Positions 9,008-17,186 of a stretch of 25,685 nucleotides of DNA are shown here, piece by piece. Source of the stretch: Planctomycetota bacterium (GTDB lineage: Bacteria > Planctomycetota > PUPC01 > DSUN01). The stretch spans positions 1 through 25,685 of the forward strand of contig DAOOIT010000073.1 in the NCBI GenBank assembly GCA_035384565.1, read 5' to 3'. How positions within the stretch are numbered: the first letter of the stretch is position 1; each line of letters opens with the position of its first letter. The position numbers and the translations under genes are program-made. The notes below the pieces were generated by a model that saw only the letters and a program-made list of their open reading frames with translations, was not told the DNA's origin and ran no database searches.

Positions 9008-10245
9008 ACACCATGGGCGTCGAGCGCGTGCGCATTGCGCAATTCTCGGACCTGCACCTGGGCGCCAGCCTGAGCGGCGGAAAGCTCGCGCTGCCCCAGG
9101 CCAAGGCCGACAAGCGCCGGTCCGAGCAGCGCCAATGCCTCGTGCGCCTGGCCGCCCACGTGCGCGAGACCCGCCCCGCCCTCCTGCTCATCCCCGGCGA
9201 CCTGTTCGACTCCGGCGAGCCGGAGATTGACGACCTGAACTTCGTGATCAACACGCTGAACACGATGGCCCCTGTGCCCGTGTTCATCGCGCCCGGCAAC
9301 CACGACAGCTACGCGCCCTCGAGCGGCTACAACCCGCACAGCGCCCTGTACCAGGGGCGTGGCAGCGGCCCCAAGTGGGGCAGCCACATCCGCATCTTCA
9401 GCGCCGAGCAGTTCGAGACCGCGCCGGTGCCCGGACACGCCGGCATCACCGTGACCGGCGTGGCCTTCCACCGCCACCGGCCCGACAGCCACCGCGTTCT
9501 GGCCGACCTCGCCCGGGCGCCGCAGAGCGGCCTGCGCATCCTGCTCTTCCACGGCGCGCTGGAGAACTACCCGCGCGCGGGCGCCGACAAGGCCGTGCTG
9601 CCCTTCACCGCCGCCGAACTGGAGCGCGCCGACTACACCTACGCCGCCGTGGGCCACTACCACCGCGGCGGGCCCGTCGTCGGCGAGCACGGCCGCCTGC
9701 TGGGCGCCTATGCGGGCGCCCCCTTCGCCTGCTCGCTCAACGACACCGGGGCCGGCACCTGGCTCGACGTCGAGATCAGCCCGCAGGAGCCTCTCAAAGA
9801 GGCCGCCCTCCACTGGCATCGGTGCGACGACCGGGCGATTCATGCGCTCGAGATGGACGTGACCGGCCTCACCGACAGCACGGAGCTGGGCCGTCGCCTC
9901 GACGACCTGCTCGCCGCGGCGCGGGCCGGGGCGCGCGACCTCGTGCACCTGACCCTGCGCGGCCGGCTGGCCCGGGGCGTGCCCTTCGCCCCCGCGGAGG
10001 CCCTGGGCGACCGATTCTTCCATGTGGCCGTGGACGCCTCGGCCCTCGAACCGGACCACGATGTGGACCTCGCGGCCGAGCCGGCCGGCGAACCGGGCCT
10101 GGCCGCCACCGGGCAGGAACTCTTCATCTGGCGCATGCGCCAGCTCTATCACCAGGCCACCAGCGACGAGGAGCGCCATCGGATCCAGGAGGCCCTCTGT
10201 TACGGACTCGATGCGCTCACCTCGGGCGAGATACACCTGCGATGA
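9004..10245 (+). CDS. SbcD/YhaO-type DNA repair nuclease (metallophosphoesterase)
   Basis: Calcineurin-like metallophosphoesterase of the SbcD/Mre11 family, expected to be a Mn-dependent DNA nuclease working with the next gene's ATPase. All five metal motifs are present: FSDLHLG (Asp16, His18), IPGDLFD (Asp66), APGNHD (Asn99, His100), LLFHGAL (His183) and VGHYHRG (His218, His220). At 413 residues it is close to B. subtilis YhaO. The C-terminal part (about 280-413) is the capping and partner-binding region. The GTG start overlaps the addA stop by 4 bp; an ATG three codons in (9013) is an alternative start. The stop overlaps the next ATG by 4 bp. The YhaO/YhaN subtype is preferred over classic SbcD because of the membrane-hairpin partner downstream. 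Confidence 0.9.
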   Translation: MNTMGVERVRIAQFSDLHLGASLSGGKLALPQAKADKRRSEQRQCLVRLAAHVRETRPALLLIPGDLFDSGEPEIDDLNFVINTLNTMAPVPVFIAPGNHDSYAPSSGYNPHSALYQGRGSGPKWGSHIRIFSAEQFETAPVPGHAGITVTGVAFHRHRPDSHRVLADLARAPQSGLRILLFHGALENYPRAGADKAVLPFTAAELERADYTYAAVGHYHRGGPVVGEHGRLLGAYAGAPFACSLNDTGAGTWLDVEISPQEPLKEAALHWHRCDDRAIHALEMDVTGLTDSTELGRRLDDLLAAARAGARDLVHLTLRGRLARGVPFAPAEALGDRFFHVAVDASALEPDHDVDLAAEPAGEPGLAATGQELFIWRMRQLYHQATSDEERHRIQEALCYGLDALTSGEIHLR

Positions 10246-13181
10246 CCCAGTTGCGCGAGTTGTGGATTGACGGCTTCGGCTGCCTGCGTACCGGTCATGA
10301 GGCGGTGCGCTTCGACCGCGAGCGCATCACGCTCTTCCTCGACGAGAACGAGGCCGGCAAGACCACCCTCCAGATGGCGCTCCTCGCCTCGCTCTACGGC
10401 CTGGAGGACGACCTGCGGCGGGTGGACACCAGCGTGCGCCCGCACAAGGCGCACTGGGCGCCCGTGGGCGGCGGCCCCTTCGGCACCCGCCTGCGCGTAC
10501 ACGACGGCCGCCGCCTGCTCGAGGTGCGCTGGGACTTCGCGAAGGGCGGCGACCTCCGCGTCATTGACGTCGGCAGCAACCGCCTCGTCACCGACGAGGT
10601 GTGCCCCGGGGCCTCGGGCCACGAGCTGGGCCGCCGCCTCCTCGGCGTCACCCTCGAGGAGTTCCTCAAGACCTTCGTCGTGCGCCAGGACGACCTGCAC
10701 CGCGTGCGCGACGCCGAGGGCCTGGCCGAACTGGCCCAGCGCGCCGCCGACACGCAGGCGGGCAGCAGCACGGTCGCCTCGGCCCAGGAGGCGATTCGCG
10801 GCCTGCTGCGCGGCTACCCCGGCGTCATGCTCAAAGGCCCGGGCCTGATCGAAACCGAGATCGCGCGCCTCGCCGACGCCGTGCAGACGCTGGAGGCCCA
10901 GCTCGCGCAGCTCGAGGCCGACCAGAAGGCGCTCGCCGCCGACGACGCCGAGTTCCAGCGCGTGACGGCGGAGCGCGAGGAACTGCGCCGCGAGGCCGTT
11001 CGGCTCGACTACCTCGCCCAGGCCGCCGAACTCGAGGAGCTGCGCCAGCAGATCGAAGAGGCCCAGCGGCGCCGGGCCGCCCTGGCCGCCCTCGAAGCCG
11101 AGCGCGAGCAACTCGCTTCCCTGCGCTCGTTTCCGGCCGACAAGGCCGAGTGGCTCCTCCAGAGCCAGGCCACCCGCGTCGGCCTCCTCCAGAACGCCGA
11201 GAAGGCCGACCGGGCGATCGCCGAGCTGCGCGCCACGGCCCTCGAGCCCGCCAAGGCCGAGTTGAGCACCCTGGGCCCGCTCGCCCAGGTGACGCACGAA
11301 GACGAGGACACGGTCCACCAACTCCTCGGTAAGACTCGTGACTTCGAGGCCCGCGAGCGCAAGCTGCTCGACGACATCGCCCGCGAGGAGACGCAACTCG
11401 CTGCCCAGGGCGCGGCCATCGAGGACTTTGATCGCCTCGAGGAGCGCTTCGCCGACCTCAAGCCGGAGGATGCGGAGTTCCTGCTCGACCACGACCGCGC
11501 GGTGGCCCGGGCCGCCTCGGAGATCGAGGAGGCCAAGCGCCTCGCGCTGGAGGCCACCCTGCGCGGCGACCGGGTACTGGCGGGACGCACGGGCGAGCAG
11601 GCGGCGGGCCGCCGCCTGTTCCTCACCGGCGTGGCCGTCATGGCCTCCGCCGCCGTGCTCGGGGGCCTGACCATCCTGCTGGATTACCGCGTGGCCATCG
11701 CCGTCGCCCTCGCCGGCCTCGCCGCGGGGGCCTGGGTTGCCGCGAAGGGCCGCCGGCGCGCCCAGGGGGCCGCAACGCTTCAGGCCGATGTCCTGGCGAA
11801 GGCGCAGAGCGAGGCGGCCGAGGCCGACGGCCGCCGCGCGGCCCTGGCACGCGACCAGCGCGAACACGGCCGCCGACTCGCCGCTCTCGCCGCCCAGTTC
11901 GGCTACGAACAGCCGGAGGTGCTCGTCGAGGACTACACGTCCCTCCACGACCTGCGGCGCCAGTGTGTCGCGCTCATTCTCCTGCGGCGACAGGAGGCCG
12001 AGCTGGCCGCTCAGCGCGAGGGCATCGAGGCCGAGGTCGCCGCCCTGTGCGCCGCCTGGGGCCAGCCGTTCTTGCCGGGCACGGGCCTGTCGCGCGCCCT
12101 TGTGGCCCTGCAAGAGCGGATGAGCGCCTCCCTGCGTCTGCGCCAGCGCCTCGATGACCTCAGCCGCAAGCTGGCCGAGGAAACCGAACGCCGCGACGCG
12201 CTGCGCCGCCAGGCCGACGCCCTCACCGCCGAGCTCCAGGCGCTGTTCGCCTCGGCGGGCATCCCGCAGGACCAGCCGGTCGAGAAGAGCATCAGCGCCT
12301 TCAACGACCTCGCCCATCAGTACCATCGCTTCCGGCAACTCACCGACGAGTTGATCCCGCAGGCGAGCGCGGGCGTCGTGGACACGAAGACGCTGGACAC
12401 GTGGCGCGCCGACGCCGACCGCTTGCACCGCGCGATTGCCACCATGCGCGAGGAGCGGCCGGGCCTGGTGTCGCTCGTCGTGAAGGAGCGCGCGAGCGAG
12501 TACCGCCGCCAGAAGGACGAGGCGGCGCGCCGCGAGGAGAAGCTGCGCGCCGTCGCGGAGGACCTCGGCCATCGCGTGCTGGCCACCCACGCGCGATGCC
12601 AGGCCGAGCGGCCGCGGCTCCAGGACGCGCTGGCGCAGCGGAGCGAGGAGCTGGCCCGCGCCCGACGCCACCGCGCCGCGCTGGAGCTGGCCGGCCAGGT
12701 GCTCGACGAGGTCGGACGGGCGGTCCACGGCCTCTGGGCCGAGGAACTCAACCGCTCGGCCAGCGCCCTCCTCCACCGCATCGCCCCGTCGCTCAGCGAC
12801 CTGAAGTTCGACAACCACCTGTCGTTCGGCCTCAGCCACCGGACGCTGCCGCGGCCGGTCCACAGCACCGATGGAGGCCCCAGCCTGAGCGCCGGGACCT
12901 GGGACCAGGTGTGCCTGGCCGTGCGTCTGTGCATCGCCGACTTCGTGTCGCGCCGCTCGAACGGCGGCGTGCTGCTTCTCGACGACCCGTTCTCGCGCTT
13001 CGACGATGCGCGTTTCGAGGCGGCCATGCGCCTGTTGGGCGAGCACGTGCACGGCCGCCACCAGGTGGTGCTCTTCTCATGCCAACGCCAGCGTTTCCAG
13101 TGGCTGCGGACGCGCGACGCCCGCTGGTTCGATGCCAACGTGGTGACGCGCAGCGTCAGCGCCACCCGGGCCGCTCCTTAG
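10242..13181 (+). CDS. SbcC/YhaN-type ATPase with central membrane hairpin
   Basis: Rad50/SbcC-like ABC ATPase, probable partner of the upstream nuclease; 979 residues. The N-terminal half-domain has a Walker A, DENEAGKTT (34-42), where the usual first Gly is Asp34. The C-terminal half-domain has an ABC signature, LSAGTWDQ (882-889), and a Walker B, VLLLDDP (910-916), followed by FSRFDD. Between them lie two Glu/Arg/Leu/Ala-rich coiled-coil arms (about 200-455 and 510-870). The middle (459-501) is not a CxxC zinc hook but two hydrophobic helices separated by Asp-Tyr-Arg (481-483), a predicted membrane hairpin. The length matches B. subtilis YhaN (about 960). The start overlaps the upstream stop (ATGA). 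Assignment to YhaN rather than SbcC rests on the hairpin and the absent hook. Confidence 0.88.
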   Translation: MTQLRELWIDGFGCLRTGHEAVRFDRERITLFLDENEAGKTTLQMALLASLYGLEDDLRRVDTSVRPHKAHWAPVGGGPFGTRLRVHDGRRLLEVRWDFAKGGDLRVIDVGSNRLVTDEVCPGASGHELGRRLLGVTLEEFLKTFVVRQDDLHRVRDAEGLAELAQRAADTQAGSSTVASAQEAIRGLLRGYPGVMLKGPGLIETEIARLADAVQTLEAQLAQLEADQKALAADDAEFQRVTAEREELRREAVRLDYLAQAAELEELRQQIEEAQRRRAALAALEAEREQLASLRSFPADKAEWLLQSQATRVGLLQNAEKADRAIAELRATALEPAKAELSTLGPLAQVTHEDEDTVHQLLGKTRDFEARERKLLDDIAREETQLAAQGAAIEDFDRLEERFADLKPEDAEFLLDHDRAVARAASEIEEAKRLALEATLRGDRVLAGRTGEQAAGRRLFLTGVAVMASAAVLGGLTILLDYRVAIAVALAGLAAGAWVAAKGRRRAQGAATLQADVLAKAQSEAAEADGRRAALARDQREHGRRLAALAAQFGYEQPEVLVEDYTSLHDLRRQCVALILLRRQEAELAAQREGIEAEVAALCAAWGQPFLPGTGLSRALVALQERMSASLRLRQRLDDLSRKLAEETERRDALRRQADALTAELQALFASAGIPQDQPVEKSISAFNDLAHQYHRFRQLTDELIPQASAGVVDTKTLDTWRADADRLHRAIATMREERPGLVSLVVKERASEYRRQKDEAARREEKLRAVAEDLGHRVLATHARCQAERPRLQDALAQRSEELARARRHRAALELAGQVLDEVGRAVHGLWAEELNRSASALLHRIAPSLSDLKFDNHLSFGLSHRTLPRPVHSTDGGPSLSAGTWDQVCLAVRLCIADFVSRRSNGGVLLLDDPFSRFDDARFEAAMRLLGEHVHGRHQVVLFSCQRQRFQWLRTRDARWFDANVVTRSVSATRAAP

Positions 13182-13299
13182 CTGCGCCCCCCTTGCCCAG
13201 AAAAACCGCAGACTCACGCAGCAAGAACGCCGCCAGGGGCGACTACCAAGTCAGTGGCGGCCCGTTCAGGCAGTCGGCCCCAATTGGCAGGTGCCCCCG

Positions 13300-13842
13300 A
13301 TGCTGTGCCAGAAGTGTTGGCAGGAAGAGGCAAGGGTCCACTTCAGCCTCATCGGCAGGAACGAGGCGGAGGAACTGGGCTACTGCCTCGCCTGCGCCAG
13401 GGAGGAACACCTAAGCTGGTTGCTCACTTGGGGTTACGGCTCCAGAACGCATCGCGGAGAGGCGCCGGCTGCCCCCGAGGTGCTGCCCAGAGGCTCGATG
13501 GCGGCGGAGGCCGCTCCCATCACCATCGTCGGCGCGGCCGTGGCCAGGTGTGAGTGCGGCTGCCGTCTCGTGGTCGGCGCCCAGTTGCCCTGCGAACACC
13601 ACTCCCACGACCTGCTGACCGCCTCCGGCCAGTTCGTCGAGCATCTGTGCCACTGCGGCCGGGAACTCCGCATCCCCGTCCCAACCGTCTTCTGCGCCCA
13701 GTGCCACTCGACACAGACGCGGATCATCCTCGCCTCGGTCGAGACGTGCGTGTGGGACGAGCAGCGCCGCCGCATCGTGACCGTGGATCACGACTTGCGT
13801 GGCGGCAGGGTGACCTGGGGCACCTTCGCCATCCTGAACTGA
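13300..13842 (+). CDS. 12-cysteine zinc-ribbon protein of unknown function
   Basis: 180 residues. The N-terminus MLCQKCWQEEARVHF is like the McsA/UvrB-adjacent zinc-finger family: Cys3, Cys6, Cys29 and Cys32 form a CxxC-x22-CxxC ribbon. A variable linker (about 45-80) precedes a second metal-binding region with Cys84, Cys86, Cys88, Cys98, then CHCG (Cys117, Cys119) and CAQC (Cys132, Cys135), with several His at 100-103. No catalytic motif, signal peptide or membrane segment is seen. The ATG is preferred because it begins right at the ribbon, as in McsA-like proteins; a GTG three codons earlier is possible. It lies 118 bp after the YhaN-type gene on the same strand without an obvious promoter, so it may be read through from that operon. 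A role with DNA repair or stress proteases is speculation. Confidence 0.72.
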   Translation: MLCQKCWQEEARVHFSLIGRNEAEELGYCLACAREEHLSWLLTWGYGSRTHRGEAPAAPEVLPRGSMAAEAAPITIVGAAVARCECGCRLVVGAQLPCEHHSHDLLTASGQFVEHLCHCGRELRIPVPTVFCAQCHSTQTRIILASVETCVWDEQRRRIVTVDHDLRGGRVTWGTFAILN

Positions 13843-13887
13843 CCGCGCGTGTGTTTGCCCTCTCGCCCATCCCCCGCTCAATCCGCT

Positions 13888-13916
13888 TTGAAGCGACGCG
13901 CCCCATCTGCTATACT
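13888..13916 (+). promoter_or_regulatory. sigma70-type promoter of the dxr-rseP operon
   Basis: TTGAAG, a 17-bp spacer and TATACT (four and five of six consensus matches). The predicted start near 13923 leaves a leader of about 20 nt before the dxr ATG. It lies in the 101-bp gap after the zinc-ribbon gene. Confidence 0.7.
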
Positions 13917-13943
13917 TGAGGGGCAGCGGCATTTCCCCGCGAG

Positions 13944-15110
13944 ATGGGTATCGGTGTGGCCAAGCGCGTTGCGATCCTCGGTTCCACGGGCTCGATCGGC
14001 ACCAGTGCGCTCGCCGTGCTGCGGCACCTGGGCGACGACTTCGAGCTGATCGGCCTTGCGGCGAACACGCAGTGGCAAGTCCTCGCCAGCCAGATTGCCG
14101 AGTTCCGGCCCAAACGCGCCGTGCTCGGCTCGCCCGCCCAATTCCCGCTCCTGGCCGAGCGCGCGGGCTCGAACTGCGTGGAACTCGCCTGCGGCCCCGA
14201 CGCGGTGGCGGCCCTGGCCGCGTCGGACGACGTGGATATCGTGCTGAATGCAATCGTAGGCGCCGCGGGACTGGCCCCCGCCCTGGCCGCGCTGCGGGCG
14301 CGCAAGACCCTGGCCCTGGCGAACAAAGAGTGCATGGTGATGGCCGGCGAACTGCTCAATCGAGCGGCTGACGACGCGGGCGCGCACGTGGTGCCCGTGG
14401 ACAGCGAGCACTCGGCCATCTTCCAGTCCCTCCAGAGCGGGCGCCCGGCCGAGGTGCGCTGCGTCTGGCTCACCGCCTCGGGCGGCCCGTTCCGCACGAT
14501 GCCCCTCGACGCCCTCGACCGCGTGACGCCCGAGCAGGCGCTCCGCCACCCCAACTGGGCCATGGGACCGAAGATCACGGTGGACTCCGCCACCATGATG
14601 AACAAGGCCCTCGAGATCGTGGAGGCCCGCTGGCTCTTCCGCCTCGAGCCGCACCAGATTCGCGTCCTGGTGCACCCCCAATCCATCATCCACTCGATGG
14701 TCGAGTTCCGCGACGGCTCGACGATCGCGCAACTCGGCGTGCCCGACATGCGCGTGCCCATCCAGTACGCGCTCACCTATCCCGAGCGCCGCGCCGGCGC
14801 CGTGCCCTCCGCCGATCTCGCCGCCATCGGGCGGCTGGACTTCGCGGAGCCGGACCCCGAGCGCTTCCCGGCGTTGGCCCTCGGACACCGCGCGGCCGAG
14901 GCCGGCGGCACGATGGGCGCCGTGCTCAACGCCGCCAACGAGGTCGCCGTCCAGGCCTTCCTCCGCCGCCGCCTCTCCTTCCCCGACATCAGCCGCCTGG
15001 TGGCCGACGTGATGGCGGCCCACCGCCTGATTGAACACCCGAGCGCGCAGGCGATCGCCGAGGCGGACCGCTGGGCGCGACAGGAGGCCGAAGTTTGGCT
15101 GTCTTCGTAG
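13944..15110 (+). CDS. dxr: 1-deoxy-D-xylulose-5-phosphate reductoisomerase
   Basis: NADPH-dependent enzyme that makes 2-C-methyl-D-erythritol 4-phosphate, the committed step of the non-mevalonate isoprenoid pathway, in the cytoplasm. The 388 residues have the standard length. Seen: the Rossmann motif GSTGSIG (13-19), ALANKECMV, the metal site DSEHSAIFQ (Asp153, Glu155), TASGGPFR, the flexible-loop region HPNWAMGPKIT, DSATMMNKALE, VPDMRVPIQYAL and NAANEVAV. One usual Gly (NKGLE) is Ala here, a mild change. The start is the first ATG after the promoter; its Shine-Dalgarno is weak (GCGAG), and a GTG at 13956 is an alternative. The 3' end overlaps rseP by 16 bp. Pairing with rseP is a common bacterial arrangement. 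Confidence 0.96.
   Translation: MGIGVAKRVAILGSTGSIGTSALAVLRHLGDDFELIGLAANTQWQVLASQIAEFRPKRAVLGSPAQFPLLAERAGSNCVELACGPDAVAALAASDDVDIVLNAIVGAAGLAPALAALRARKTLALANKECMVMAGELLNRAADDAGAHVVPVDSEHSAIFQSLQSGRPAEVRCVWLTASGGPFRTMPLDALDRVTPEQALRHPNWAMGPKITVDSATMMNKALEIVEARWLFRLEPHQIRVLVHPQSIIHSMVEFRDGSTIAQLGVPDMRVPIQYALTYPERRAGAVPSADLAAIGRLDFAEPDPERFPALALGHRAAEAGGTMGAVLNAANEVAVQAFLRRRLSFPDISRLVADVMAAHRLIEHPSAQAIAEADRWARQEAEVWLSS
15082..15087 (+). promoter_or_regulatory. Shine-Dalgarno deciding the TTG start of rseP
   Basis: A perfect AGGAGG inside the dxr coding sequence lies 7 nt before the TTG at 15095. It supports the unusual start codon and the 16-bp overlap with dxr. Confidence 0.75.
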
Positions 15111-16873
15111 TCGTCAAGGGCGTCGTCCTCACGATCATCGCCTTCGGGCTCATGGTCTTCGTCCACGAACTCGGCCACTTCCTCGCCGCCAAGCTCATCG
15201 GCGTGCGGGTGGACTGCTTTTCCTTCGGCTTCGGCCCCAAGCTCCTCGCCCGCACCTGGCGCAAGACCGAGTACTGCCTCTCCGCCGTCCCCCTCGGCGG
15301 CTACGTGAAGATGGCCGGCGGCGACGAGGGCGAGGAGGCCACCGGCGCGGCCGACGAATTCGTCTCCAAGACCCCCGGCCAGCGCACCCTCGTGCTCGTG
15401 GCCGGCCCCCTCTTCAGCGTCCTCTTCGGCATCCCGCTCGCCATGGGCATGTTCCTCGTCGGCCGCGAGACCCCGGGCTCGCACGTCTCCTACGTCGCCA
15501 TCGGCAGCCCCGCCTGGGACGCCGGGGTGAAGCAGGGCGACCGCGTCGTAGGGCTGGGCCTCAACTCGATCGCGAGCTTCGAGGAACTCAAGCAGGCCGT
15601 GGCCGAGACCGCGCCGGACGAGCCTCTGGACCTCCGCGTCGAGCGCGGCGGCAAGGAGATCGTCCTCCACATCACCCGGCCCAAGGGCAAGCCCCTCGGC
15701 GTCATCTGCACCTACCTGCACACCACCATCAAGGAGATCGAGGCCGACACGCCCGCCGCGGCCTCCGACCTCCGCCCCGGCGACAAGGTGCTCGCCGTCA
15801 ACGGCAAGCCGCTGCGCGGCTGGTTCGACTTCCGCCGCCACGTTCTGCCCAACCCCGACCGCCCGGTCACCCTCGACGTCGAGCGCCAGGGCCAGACCCT
15901 CCAGCTCACCCTCACCCCCAAGGCCGTGGAGCGGCCCGACCCCGGCTTCACGGTCAAGCTCCCCACCACCGTGGGCTTCGTGCGCAAGGGCTTCCCCGCC
16001 GACGGCAAGCTCCGCGAAGGCGACGTCATCCTCCGCGTCAACGGCAAGCCCGTGGGCGACTGGTGGACGCTGGAGGACGCCGCGGCGGAGGGGCCCGCCG
16101 AACTCGCACTCGCCGTCCAGCGGGGCGAGGAGAAGCTGACCGTCACCGTGACGCGCGAGGCGGGCCTCATGCTCACCGACACCCTCGGCATCGCCCCCAC
16201 ACCCGTCTACGTCGTCACCAGCGTCCACGCCCAGACCGAGCCGACGCTCGAGGTCGGCGACACGATCGTCAAGGCCGGCAAGAACGACCTCGCCGAGGTG
16301 ATCCCGCAGCAGGGCCTCTACACGCCGCTGGACGACGTCCTCGTCTTCCTGGCCAACGCTGGCGAGGTCACGGTTCGCCGCGGCGCCGAGGAGTTCGTCG
16401 TGCCGCTCACGCCGGCCACCCGCCAGGTCGGCCAGCTCGGCGTCGTGCCCACGGCCACCGAGGTCATCCAGAAAACCTCGCTCCTCGGCTCCATCGTGCC
16501 CGCCCTCGAGCGCACCGCCAACATCAGCACCTTCGCCTTCAAGGTCATCGCCAAGCTCTTCCAGCGCGACGTGCCGCTCTCCGACCTGATGGGCCCCGTG
16601 GGCATCGCCCAGGTCACCTATCTCTCCGCCACGCGCGGCTGGGCCGACCTCCTCTGGCTCATCCACCTCATCACCGTGAACATCGGCGTCTTCAACCTCC
16701 TGCCCGTGCCGCCCCTGGACGGCGGCCGCATCGTCATGCTCGGCTACGAGAAGCTCCGCGGCAAGCGTCCCAGCCGCCGGATCCAGGAGGCCATCCTCAT
16801 GGCCGGCCTCGCCCTCGTGGTCGTCATCTTCCTCGTCGCCACCTTCAACGACTTCCGGCGCCTGTTCTTCTGA
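15095..16873 (+). CDS. rseP: RseP-type site-2 protease with extra PDZ modules
   Basis: Membrane zinc metalloprotease (M50B) that cleaves transmembrane anchors such as anti-sigma factors or signal-peptide remnants. The zinc motif HELGH is at 24-28 in the first membrane helix, and the third ligand is in LLPVPPLDGG (Asp542). Further hydrophobic segments lie near 98-125, around 515-540 and at the C-terminus (about 565-588). The protein has 592 residues, against roughly 420-450 in classical RseP. The extra length is in the PDZ region: three clear modules (about 128-195, 210-285 and 290-365, each with a GDxVLxVNGKP-like core) and a fourth, weaker one (about 370-455, TLEVGDTIVKAGK). The TTG start has an ideal AGGAGG and overlaps dxr. 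Confidence 0.94.
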   Translation: MAVFVVVKGVVLTIIAFGLMVFVHELGHFLAAKLIGVRVDCFSFGFGPKLLARTWRKTEYCLSAVPLGGYVKMAGGDEGEEATGAADEFVSKTPGQRTLVLVAGPLFSVLFGIPLAMGMFLVGRETPGSHVSYVAIGSPAWDAGVKQGDRVVGLGLNSIASFEELKQAVAETAPDEPLDLRVERGGKEIVLHITRPKGKPLGVICTYLHTTIKEIEADTPAAASDLRPGDKVLAVNGKPLRGWFDFRRHVLPNPDRPVTLDVERQGQTLQLTLTPKAVERPDPGFTVKLPTTVGFVRKGFPADGKLREGDVILRVNGKPVGDWWTLEDAAAEGPAELALAVQRGEEKLTVTVTREAGLMLTDTLGIAPTPVYVVTSVHAQTEPTLEVGDTIVKAGKNDLAEVIPQQGLYTPLDDVLVFLANAGEVTVRRGAEEFVVPLTPATRQVGQLGVVPTATEVIQKTSLLGSIVPALERTANISTFAFKVIAKLFQRDVPLSDLMGPVGIAQVTYLSATRGWADLLWLIHLITVNIGVFNLLPVPPLDGGRIVMLGYEKLRGKRPSRRIQEAILMAGLALVVVIFLVATFNDFRRLFF

Positions 16874-16894
16874 GCCCTCTGGAAGGATCCACGA

Positions 16895-17161
16895 ATGCCT
16901 GACGACACCTCCGTAGAAGACCAGCTCAAAGCCATGATCGTCGAGCGGCTCTTCCTCAACGTCGCTCCCGCCGACATCGCCGACGACGACCTCCTCATGG
17001 AGAAGTTCGAGATCGACTCCGTCCGCCTCTTCGAGATCGTCATCGGCCTCGAAGAGGTCTTCGACATCTCGCTCGAGGACGACGAGTTCAGCATCGAGCG
17101 CTTCGAGAGCGTCAAAGCCATCGCCGAGCTCGTCCGCTCCAAGCTCGCCGCCAAGGCCTGA
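16895..17161 (+). CDS. Acyl carrier protein
   Basis: 88-residue acidic four-helix carrier protein. The phosphopantetheine site is Ser42 in FEIDSVRLFEIV, where the usual DSL is DSV. The flanking helices (DQLKAMIVERLF; LEEVFDISLEDDEF; VKAIAELVRSKL) fit the fold. The ATG follows GGAAGGA with a 7-nt spacer. It lies 21 bp after rseP and 25 bp before a hydrolase-fold gene. In exosortase-A systems an acyl carrier protein sits beside such hydrolases and an acyl-CoA ligase, so a specialised carrier is more likely than the housekeeping AcpP; fatty-acid synthesis genes are absent here. Confidence 0.9.
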   Translation: MPDDTSVEDQLKAMIVERLFLNVAPADIADDDLLMEKFEIDSVRLFEIVIGLEEVFDISLEDDEFSIERFESVKAIAELVRSKLAAKA

Positions 17162-17186
17162 CCCAGACGCCGGACGCGTGAGAAGA

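Noticed and set aside
10200..13061. Very long open frames antisense to real genes (also at 2562-5639, 5642-7270, 14777-16666 and 22140-25064).
   Set aside because: They mirror genes with clear catalytic motifs, lack ribosome binding sites, and have low-complexity Gly/Ala/Arg/Glu composition expected from antisense reading of high-GC codons.
13182..13299. Gap after the YhaN-type gene with CGCAG-type short repeats and a GCCGCCA/TGGCGGC pair.
   Set aside because: The repeats are too few and irregular to call an array, and the stem has a long loop and no U-tract, so a terminator is not supported.
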